Source of the DNA: DAOTVS01 sp034436375
Lineage (GTDB): Bacteria; Chloroflexota; Anaerolineae; SpSt-313
DNA length: 7,588 nucleotides
Reading direction: 5' to 3'
Assembly: GCA_034436375.1 (NCBI GenBank)
Contig: DAOTVS010000364.1
Location: 1-7,588, forward strand
Below are positions 1 through 5,096 of this stretch, in pieces (the stretch's first letter is position 1; each line of letters begins with the position of its first letter). Position numbers and translations under genes: made by a program. The notes beneath the pieces were generated by a model. The model made no database searches and was not told the DNA's origin. It saw only the letters and a program-made list of their open reading frames with translations.

Positions 1-14
1 ATCCCAAGTGGGAT
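1..14. repeat. Small perfect hairpin at the left edge
   Basis: The first 14 bases form a perfect 5-bp stem (ATCCC / GGGAT) with a 4-base loop. It lies about 40 bases past the stop codon of the minus-strand gene ending at 54, so it could belong to that gene's terminator. The stem is short and any T-run would fall outside the window, so this stays a weak call. Confidence 0.25.
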
Positions 15-53
15 GGCCCGCCCCCCTCCTGTTACGTGCTGCAGATTTCGGCG

Positions 54-590
54 CTAGAGCGAGCGGCCCCGGCCCATGCCGCGCATCGGCGAGCCAAAGC
101 CCGCGCCATGATTGTCGGCGCCCGCGCGGCGCCCGTAGCCCGGGCCGAGGCCCGGGGCGCAGACGCCATTCTGCAGATTCTCGAGCATCTGCGTGCGCAT
201 GGTGTTGAGGGCAGCATCCATCTGCTGCTGCGTGATGCGCCCGGCGTCCACGGCCTGTTGCAGGGTCGCCTTGCGAGCGGCGATGAGCTTATCCACCACC
301 TGCTCGAGGGTCATATTCTGCGCCTTGGCCAGGTCCGCCACGGTCTTGCCGCTCTGCAAGGCCTGGGTCAGTGCGTCCACCTTCATGTTCAGCGCGCTGG
401 CCAGTGTATCCAGCATGGCGCCGCCAAAGCGGAAGCCAAAGCCGGCGCCCGGGCCACCCATGGGGCAGGTTGCCTGGGGCGTCTGCGCCGGCGCAGGCCC
501 CTGGGCGGAACTCGTGAATGCGGCGACGCCGGCGATGATCAGCACCCCCGCCAGTGCAGCCACTGCCCACTTGCCTACTCGTCCAAACAT
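54..590 (-). CDS. Small exported or membrane-anchored helical protein, Gly-rich C-terminus
   Basis: A 178-residue protein of unknown function. Residues 7-25 form one hydrophobic segment after a short basic start (MFGRVGKW), which reads as a signal peptide or N-terminal anchor; a possible cleavage site follows Ser-Ser-Ala29. A Pro/Gly-rich linker (30-58) leads to a helical region (about 59-140) containing a 'SGKTVADLAKAQNMTLEQVVDKL' -type pattern, which I associate with small secreted bacterial proteins. Only two cysteines are present, Cys42 and Cys144, and they bracket the helical region, so a disulfide outside the membrane is possible. The last 35 residues are rich in Gly, Arg and Met. I chose the start at 590 because GAGGAGG lies just upstream and the signal segment then sits at the N-terminus; the in-frame ATG at 614 lies upstream of that ribosome binding site. 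The export call is fairly secure. The function is unknown. Confidence 0.8.
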   Translation of the reverse strand: MFGRVGKWAVAALAGVLIIAGVAAFTSSAQGPAPAQTPQATCPMGGPGAGFGFRFGGAMLDTLASALNMKVDALTQALQSGKTVADLAKAQNMTLEQVVDKLIAARKATLQQAVDAGRITQQQMDAALNTMRTQMLENLQNGVCAPGLGPGYGRRAGADNHGAGFGSPMRGMGRGRSL

Positions 591-601
591 CTCTTCCTCC
601 T

Positions 602-617
602 CGCTTGAGATCAAGCG
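602..617. promoter_or_regulatory. 16-base palindrome next to the ribosome binding site
   Basis: CGCTTGA and TCAAGCG form a perfect 7-bp inverted repeat with a 2-base centre. It lies between the predicted transcription start (near 638) and the start codon at 590, touching the 5' edge of the GAGGAGG ribosome binding site. It could be a repressor operator, or the arms could fold weakly in the leader RNA, although a 2-base loop is too tight without opening a pair. Function is inferred. Confidence 0.4.
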
Positions 618-644
618 GCACTTTCCTCGCCCGCTTGTGCCAGC

Positions 645-677
645 ATTATAGCCGGGGATTGTGAAGAACCTGTGAAG
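645..677 (-). promoter_or_regulatory. Promoter with an 11-base-spaced direct repeat in place of the -35
   Basis: On the minus strand a perfect TATAAT -10 box lies at 645-650. There is no good -35 hexamer. Instead CTTCACA occurs twice (read on the plus strand as TGTGAAG at 660-666 and 671-677), separated by four bases, so the copies repeat every 11 bases, with nine bases between the nearer copy and the -10. This matches the architecture of PhoB/OmpR-family operators, where a direct repeat replaces the -35 element of an activated promoter. It would drive the exported-protein gene starting at 590. Confidence 0.55.
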
Positions 678-709
678 GGGATGTGCAGGCTCTGCGAATA
701 ATGCCTTGC

Positions 710-738
710 TTTACCCCTGCTGGCTTGTGTGTTAGAAT
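710..738 (+). promoter_or_regulatory. Sigma70-type promoter with extended -10
   Basis: A -35-like TTTACC at 710-715 is followed, after exactly 17 bases, by TAGAAT at 733-738. That -10 is preceded by TGT, giving the extended -10 form TGnTAGAAT. Transcription would begin near 745 and give a leader of about 50 bases before the ATG at 794. It would drive the 135-residue gene and probably the ketopantoate reductase gene behind it. Confidence 0.55.
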
Positions 739-793
739 GCATATGGGCCGGGTTTTCGTGCCTGGCAGCCGTTTACCTGCAAAGGAGCCCATC

Positions 794-1201
794 ATGGACG
801 AGCGTGAGTTGCGGTCGTACCATCGGGCAGCGCAACCCATCCTCCAGCGCACCGCCCCCATCCCCGCCCAAAGCCGAATCAAGATCACCCCTACCGTGTT
901 GGATGAGATCGCCTGGGGCGTGGTGCTGGCTTATGTCGCCAATACTGCACATCCTGCGCCCAATGCAATCCCAAGCCAGGTGCGCAATGGCGAGGGGCCG
1001 CTGCCGGATGAAGAGGTGCAAGCCGCCCTGGCGACGCTGAAATCCTCCGCAATCAAGCCCCGCCTGCAGCCGCGGGGGCCGGGTCTGGAGCGTTTTTCGG
1101 CGGCGGTACGGCGCTTGCTTGATGCATATGGGTGGGCGCCCTCCCGGGCCGAACAGGCTGCGGAGGAACTGGCGGCAGCCTTGCGCACAGCCTGGAGATG
1201 A
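794..1201 (+). CDS. Hypothetical protein, 135 residues, soluble
   Basis: I do not recognise this protein. It has no signal peptide, membrane segment or cysteine. The N-terminal 50 residues contain a predicted helix around TPTVLDEIAWGVVLAYVAN. The middle is Pro-rich, and the C-terminal 40 residues form an Ala/Glu/Arg-rich amphipathic helical stretch (SRAEQAAEELAAALRTAWR). The start at 794 is set by AAAGGAG at 781-787, seven bases upstream. In-frame ATGs further up (for example at 683) lie upstream of, or inside, the predicted promoter, so they cannot be used from that transcript. It ends 27 bases before the ketopantoate reductase gene on the same strand, so the two are probably co-transcribed. 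That does not reveal a function, since no known pantothenate gene resembles it. Confidence 0.75.
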   Translation: MDERELRSYHRAAQPILQRTAPIPAQSRIKITPTVLDEIAWGVVLAYVANTAHPAPNAIPSQVRNGEGPLPDEEVQAALATLKSSAIKPRLQPRGPGLERFSAAVRRLLDAYGWAPSRAEQAAEELAAALRTAWR

Positions 1202-1228
1202 TGCCAGAGTTGGATCGGGGGATGTTCC

Positions 1229-2293
1229 ATGGTTTCTGACTTGCCGCGCGGCGTGGCGATTGTGGGCGCCGGCGCTATCGGTTCACTGGTGGGCGCCCGG
1301 CTCCTGAGCGCCCGGGCGCCGGTCACGTTGATTGGCCGGGCCGAGCCTATGCGTGCAATTCGCGAGCACGGGCTGATCCTCGAGCGGCATTGGCGCCGCC
1401 CGGTGATTCTGCACGATCTCGAGGCTGTGACAGCGTGGGAAGAACTCTCTCCGGCCGAGGTCGCCAACATAGGCCTGGTGATCATCACGACCAAAGTCCA
1501 CGACACCGCCGAGGCGGCAGCCGGCTTGCGCGGCCATGTGCCGCCCGAAGTGCCCCTCTTGGTGCTCCAGAACGGCGTGGGCGGCGTCGACCTGGCGCGC
1601 GCCGAAGTGGGGGCGCGCCCCCTGCTGGCGGGCGTGATCACGCTGGTCGCCGTCCAGCCGCAGCCTGGGGTGGTGCGCAGCCTGAGTCGACGGGGTGGGG
1701 TGGCGATAGCGCCTGTGACCGCCCCCCCAGAGCTGGCGGCCCAGGTGACCTCGCTGTTTGCAGCCGCGGGCCTGCCGGCTCGTCTCTGCGCCGATTACCG
1801 GGCCATGACCTGGTCCAAGCTGCTTCTCAACATGCTCGGCAACGCCGTGCCAGCGATCACCAATCTCCCATCTCGCGAGGTGTTCAACGACCTGGCCCTC
1901 TGCCGGCTGGAGATCGCCGCCTTTCGTGAGGCATTGGCCGTCCTGCGCGCCCAGGCCATCCGCCCCGTGGACCTGCCGGGCTACCCGGTGCCGCTCCTCG
2001 CTCAGGCCATCGAGCGCCTGCCTGTGCCCATTTTGCACCGTTTGCTGCCGCGCCTGGTGGCCGGCAGCCGGGCAGGTAAGCAGCCCTCACTGCAGATGGA
2101 TCTGCAGCGAGGCCGTACTCGGTCGGAGGTGAGTTACCTCAACGGCGCCGTGGTGGAGCGGGGGCTGGAGCTGGGCGTGCCCGTGCCGGCCAATGCCCTC
2201 ATCTGCCGCACGCTGACCGCCATGGCAGGCGGATCCATTCCCCTCGATGCCTATGCCGCCAACCCCCACAGCCTGCTGGCGCCCCTGAGGTAG
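1229..2293 (+). CDS. panE: 2-dehydropantoate 2-reductase (ketopantoate reductase) family
   Basis: This family reduces ketopantoate to pantoate with NADPH in the cytoplasm, a step toward pantothenate and coenzyme A. The N-terminal Rossmann domain has GAGAIG at residues 13-18, Lys89 in ITTKVHD, and the NGVG loop at 115-118. The C-terminal helical domain carries WSKLLLNMLGN, giving Lys197, Asn201 and Asn205 at the spacing of the E. coli catalytic lysine and its two asparagines, and Glu300 in RSEVSYLNG at the position of the conserved substrate-side glutamate. At 354 residues it is longer than the usual 300 or so. The extra length is mainly a linker around 248-285 and a C-terminal tail. The start at 1229 has a CGGGGGA-type ribosome binding site about six bases upstream. 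The family also contains reductases with other 2-oxo-acid substrates, so the family call is firm and the exact substrate less so. Confidence 0.88.
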   Translation: MVSDLPRGVAIVGAGAIGSLVGARLLSARAPVTLIGRAEPMRAIREHGLILERHWRRPVILHDLEAVTAWEELSPAEVANIGLVIITTKVHDTAEAAAGLRGHVPPEVPLLVLQNGVGGVDLARAEVGARPLLAGVITLVAVQPQPGVVRSLSRRGGVAIAPVTAPPELAAQVTSLFAAAGLPARLCADYRAMTWSKLLLNMLGNAVPAITNLPSREVFNDLALCRLEIAAFREALAVLRAQAIRPVDLPGYPVPLLAQAIERLPVPILHRLLPRLVAGSRAGKQPSLQMDLQRGRTRSEVSYLNGAVVERGLELGVPVPANALICRTLTAMAGGSIPLDAYAANPHSLLAPLR

Positions 2294-2314
2294 CACCTCC
2301 CAGCAACACAACCC

Positions 2315-2355
2315 GTTGTAGGTGGCCTGGCTACGCCTCAAACGCCCACTACAAC
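2315..2355. terminator. Imperfect inverted repeat between convergent genes
   Basis: GTTGTAGGTGG at 2315-2325 and CCCACTACAAC at 2345-2355 pair over 7 bp, then 3 more after one bulged base. The repeat fills most of the 62-base gap between the stop of the ketopantoate reductase gene (2293) and the stop of the opposing membrane-protein gene (2356). A hairpin here suits a bidirectional terminator, but neither strand has a T-run, so it would be a non-classical one. Confidence 0.35.
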
Positions 2356-3183
2356 TTAGCCTTGCCAGCCGAAGCAGAACACCACGCCCATGCACACGAC
2401 GGTCACCGCCAGGTACTCTACGGCGGCGCGGCGAGTGAGCTGGCCCCATTGGCGCTGCTGCAGCAGGCCGGTGACCAGGTAGAAAACGGCCAGCAGGAGA
2501 AAGGCGCCGCCACACGGCGAGAGTGCTCCCGTAGTGAGCACCCAGCCCAACTCACCCATCATCAAGCCCACCAGGGCGGCCTTCCCCCAAAGGGGCCACA
2601 GCCTGCCGCGCAAACTGCGTAGGGTTTCCAGGGCCAGGCCGGCGCTGCCGAGGGCGATGAGCGGCACCGCCAGGATTCCGCGCTGCAGCAGGCTTAGAGC
2701 CGCCAGGAAAAGCGCCAACCCCAGGCCATAGGTCAGCGCATTCAGGCCAGAGCGCGCGGCGTGGAACCCCGGCTCTTGCGGGTCCAGGGTGCGCAATTGC
2801 CCCAGGGCCGTCAGGCCTACCAGGACCCCCCCCACGATCAACAGTAGCGCCTGCGCCAGTGGCGCATTGAGCCGGCCATAGCCCTCATAGAGCGCGAGCA
2901 CGCTGCACGCCGGCAGCACCCAAAAGGGCGCAGTACGTGCGATGGGGGCCCCAGCCAGCCGCGGATCGGAGCGCAGCAGGACCTCCAGCAGCGCACAGGC
3001 GATGACGGCGACCGCAAACCCGACGGTGCGCGCTGGCGTCAGCTCGATGTTGAGCAGAGTCAGCGTGCCTGGCACGGGCAGCTCCAGGATGGGCGTGGAC
3101 AGGGGGAGGGTCCCCGAAAGGGCCATTCCCAGCGCCGTCAGCGCCGCCAGGGCCACCGCCAGCCGTCGGCGTCGCCCGTTCAT
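2356..3183 (-). CDS. Polytopic membrane protein, unknown function
   Basis: This 275-residue protein is strongly hydrophobic. I count eight or nine membrane segments, roughly at residues 8-28, 52-70, 85-101, 107-128, 148-169, 171-188, 200-218, 221-242 and 256-272. Short basic stretches (GRRRR at 3-7, RSLRGR near 189-194) lie between or before segments and suggest a cytoplasmic N-terminus. No transporter signature, catalytic motif or soluble domain is visible. Its ATG overlaps the TGA of the upstream URO-D-like gene in the sequence ATGA. A strong GAGGAGG (3191-3197) inside the end of that gene sits seven bases before the ATG. That points to translational coupling and to production alongside the enzyme, but what it might do with the enzyme is not shown. 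Confidence 0.82.
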   Translation of the reverse strand: MNGRRRRLAVALAALTALGMALSGTLPLSTPILELPVPGTLTLLNIELTPARTVGFAVAVIACALLEVLLRSDPRLAGAPIARTAPFWVLPACSVLALYEGYGRLNAPLAQALLLIVGGVLVGLTALGQLRTLDPQEPGFHAARSGLNALTYGLGLALFLAALSLLQRGILAVPLIALGSAGLALETLRSLRGRLWPLWGKAALVGLMMGELGWVLTTGALSPCGGAFLLLAVFYLVTGLLQQRQWGQLTRRAAVEYLAVTVVCMGVVFCFGWQG

Positions 3184-4262
3184 GCCCGAGCCTCCTCATG
3201 CATGGCGATGATATTGGCCAGCGGCACGTCGGGGTTAATGGTGTTGGAGGTAAAGAGCACCAGGTCCGCATTGCCCCGGCAGACATCGATGGCGTGGCGC
3301 ACCTTGCGGCGGATCTCTGCCGCTGTACAGACCGGCAGTTCGGTGGTCACTGCCAGCGGCCCAAAGATCAAGAGCGGCTTGCCCTCGCGCGTGCGCTTGC
3401 CGGCCATGAGCTCGATGGTCAGGCCGCACTCGGGCTGGAACCCCTGAAAGCCCTGGATGCCGCAATCGATCAGCATATCGAGCAGGGGGCGCACGTCGCC
3501 ATCCGAGTGCCAGACGGGCCGGCACCCCACCTCGAGCAGGGGCTGCAGGCCGTGGCGCAATTGGGGCGCATAGTAGCGCTCCATATAGGCCGGCGAGATC
3601 ATGGGGCCGCGCTGGGTGCAGATATCCTCGCCCAGCAGGATGGCGTGCGGGTAGAGCCCCTCCTGCACAGCGCGCGCCACCAGCCTCCCCCGCGTATAGC
3701 CGATGGCGCCGCCGATTTCCAGCAGTTTCTGCGCATGCCGGGGGTAGCCGCCGATGATCTGGAAAAAGTTCTCATAGCCAAACGTGCCGTACCAGCTGAT
3801 GCCGGCCCCGGCCGACCACTGCGCTGGCATCCATACCAGGTCGCCGCACTGGGCCTGCCGCTCGACCAGGTCAGCCCGAAAGCGGGCATACTCAGCCTCG
3901 AAATCGGCAGTGAATTCGGCCTCAATCTCCTCTGCCGAGGGCATCTCGTCGATCCGCTCCAGCGCAGCCGCCAGCGACAGATCGGGCGCCGCGTGCAGAT
4001 AGGTATTGTGGTCCACGCAGCGGAAATCGGCGTCGCTTTTGGGCACAAAGCAATCGATCAGACCGTCGGAGCCCAGGGTGCGGTAGGCGCGGATCGAGAC
4101 GCCGAGGGGGTCCTCCCAATATTCCTCCTTGCTGGCGCCGGTGAGCGCGCGGATATGATCCGGGCAGGCGATCCACCCGCCGAGGATAGGGGTATGATCG
4201 GGCGCGCGTCCGGCAAAGACGGCATCAAGGCGCTCGCGATGGGTCATGGCGGATTGAGGCAT
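3180..4262 (-). CDS. Uroporphyrinogen decarboxylase-like (URO-D superfamily) protein
   Basis: This 360-residue, single-domain TIM-barrel protein belongs to the superfamily that includes HemE and the corrinoid methyltransferases MtaA/MtbA. Visible landmarks are the N-terminal THRERLDAVFAGRAPDHTPI (7-26), the GEDI...SPAYMERYYAP segment (211-233), WHSDGD (251-256) followed by a GFQGFQPECG loop, and the C-terminal NTINPDVPLANIIAMHEEAR. The methyltransferase zinc motif HxC...C is not intact: His252 remains, the first Cys position is Asp254, and the distal Cys position aligns by eye with Asn340. HemE's arginine-rich substrate loop is also not evident. It is therefore neither a clear HemE nor a clear corrinoid methyltransferase, and the substrate is unknown. 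The start at 4262 is fixed by AAGGAG at 4269-4274, six bases upstream. The next gene overlaps its stop by four bases. Confidence 0.87.
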   Translation of the reverse strand: MPQSAMTHRERLDAVFAGRAPDHTPILGGWIACPDHIRALTGASKEEYWEDPLGVSIRAYRTLGSDGLIDCFVPKSDADFRCVDHNTYLHAAPDLSLAAALERIDEMPSAEEIEAEFTADFEAEYARFRADLVERQAQCGDLVWMPAQWSAGAGISWYGTFGYENFFQIIGGYPRHAQKLLEIGGAIGYTRGRLVARAVQEGLYPHAILLGEDICTQRGPMISPAYMERYYAPQLRHGLQPLLEVGCRPVWHSDGDVRPLLDMLIDCGIQGFQGFQPECGLTIELMAGKRTREGKPLLIFGPLAVTTELPVCTAAEIRRKVRHAIDVCRGNADLVLFTSNTINPDVPLANIIAMHEEARA

Positions 4263-4318
4263 CCATTTCTCCTTGGCATACGATCAACATGGAAACGGAC
4301 CTCACGCGGAGGTGCGGA

Positions 4319-4435
4319 GGGGACGGTATGGAACCGCAGATGAACGCAGATCTGTCACTCGGCCAGACTTTCGCGGTCTCCAAGGCTTAGGTCTTGCGCA
4401 TCATCAGCGTTTATCCGCGGTTCCATACCGTCCCC
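4319..4435. repeat. Palindromic intergenic repeat with long inverted arms
   Basis: The outer 19 bases at 4319-4337 (GGGGACGGTATGGAACCGC) are a perfect reverse complement of 4417-4435. The match continues inward to 4351 and 4403 with only three mismatches, giving arms of 33 bases around a centre of about 51 bases. Within each arm a unit of about 10 bases is repeated (CGCAGATGAA then CGCAGAT). Arms of this kind recur, to my recollection, as dispersed intergenic repeats in many uncultured bacteria. It contains no gene and lies between the oxidoreductase remnant and the URO-D-like gene. It may be a non-autonomous mobile element or a structural repeat. A transcript across it would form a strong hairpin. 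Confidence 0.75.
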
Positions 4436-4441
4436 CCTTTT

Positions 4442-4856
4442 TCATACGAGAGCGCCGTCGGCGCTGAGGGTACGGCGCAGCGCCTGTACGTCTACCCGGC
4501 GCGGCGGCAAATCGCCCTGCACGGCGAGCGCGGCTGCCGTGCCCGCTGCCTGGCCGATGGCCATACAGGTGCCCATCACGCGGGCGCCGGCCATGCCCTC
4601 GTGCGTCGCCGAGATGCAGCGGCCAGCGACCAGGAGGTTCTCGACCCTCTGCGGCACCAGGTGGGGGCGCCACCAGGCCTGCCGTGGCCAGGCCGCCGAG
4701 AAAGCCATAGCGCTCGACCAGGAGCGTCCGCGCGCCGTGGCGGGCGGCAGCAATGGCGGCAGCCAGCCCGGCCGGCCCCTCACCACAGACCACCACATCC
4801 ACATCGGCATACACCGGCAGCTCGCGCGCCGGCTCCAGCAGAGTTGCCATGGACAT
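4442..4856 (-). pseudogene. FAD-dependent oxidoreductase remnant (internal deletion plus frame break)
   Basis: The N-terminal part (from 4856 to about 4665) reads as a normal FAD-binding Rossmann start: VDVVVCGEGPAGLAAAIAAA with GxGxxG, then LLVERYGFLGGLATAGLV. The sequence then jumps, in another frame, to what is normally the C-terminal FAD-binding part: HLVPQRVENLLVAGRCISATHEG, then VMGTCMAIGQAAGTAAALA, ending naturally at 4442. Members of this flavoprotein family (FAD_oxidored type) are usually around 430 residues. The two pieces together make about 137, so roughly 300 residues containing the substrate domain are missing. The frames meet at a run of five C's on the coding strand (4663-4667), where losing one C would join them. 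A GGAGGGG ribosome binding site remains before ATG 4856 (a second ATG is at 4850). Even if the frame were restored, the protein would lack most of its active domain. Confidence 0.85.
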
Positions 4857-4938
4857 CTCCCCTCCCGGGTCAGAGCCGGGCAGGCGCACAGCACCTTTGC
4901 CGGCTGGATCAAGTGCGGTTGCAGTGTTAGAAGAGCAT

Positions 4939-5047
4939 AGCCCTTCGGGCTCGTATAGGGGACCCTGGCTTGCGGAGGGAGATTAGCCCCTACACAAGCC
5001 CTGAAGGGGCTTTGCCGTTCTGAGCCCGGCGGCTTGAAGCCCCGGGC
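4939..5047. repeat. Cluster of GC-rich hairpins in an intergenic gap
   Basis: The 240-base gap (4857-5096) between the beta-sandwich URO-D gene and the oxidoreductase remnant holds three stem-loops: AGCCC/GGGCT at 4939-4951 with a TTC loop, AAGCCC/GGGCTT at 4996-5012, and a larger one at 5024-5047 pairing GCCCGG with CCGGGC and GGCTT with AAGCC around one bulged C. AGCCCC at 4985-4990 can also pair with GGGGCT at 5006-5011. No T-run follows, so a classical terminator is not supported. The pattern looks like a dispersed palindromic repeat. No gene is visible in this gap. Confidence 0.5.
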
Positions 5048-5096
5048 GGTCCCACTCGAGCACGCAATATTGTCTGCCAGCAGTATTACCTATACA

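Noticed and set aside
36..608. Long plus-strand open frame opposite the exported-protein gene
   Set aside because: It is the antisense shadow of the minus-strand gene, which has a signal segment, a good ribosome binding site and a promoter; the plus-strand translation has no such support.
1201..1239. 12-codon open frame starting at the ATG overlapping the stop of the 135-residue gene
   Set aside because: It overlaps the ketopantoate reductase start in another frame and has no ribosome binding site of its own; probably chance.
3198..4343. 381-codon plus-strand open frame antisense to the first URO-D-like gene
   Set aside because: GC-rich coding DNA leaves long open antisense frames. The minus strand shows a clear protein family, and the plus-strand frame runs into the palindromic repeat.
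4277..4449. CATACGA at 4277-4283 and 4443-4449 as target-site duplication of the inverted-repeat element
   Set aside because: The copies lie 35 and 7 bases from the arm ends, so they do not abut the element; a 7-base match over this distance can be chance.
4655..4675. Programmed +1 frameshift at the C run producing a short flavoprotein
   Set aside because: CCC-C can slip, but no stimulatory element was identified and the product would lack the substrate domain; decay or sequencing error is simpler.
4655..4680. CCTGGTG direct repeats flanking the oxidoreductase deletion junction as the recombination site
   Set aside because: Deletion between direct repeats would leave one copy, but both are still present about 16 bases apart across the junction.
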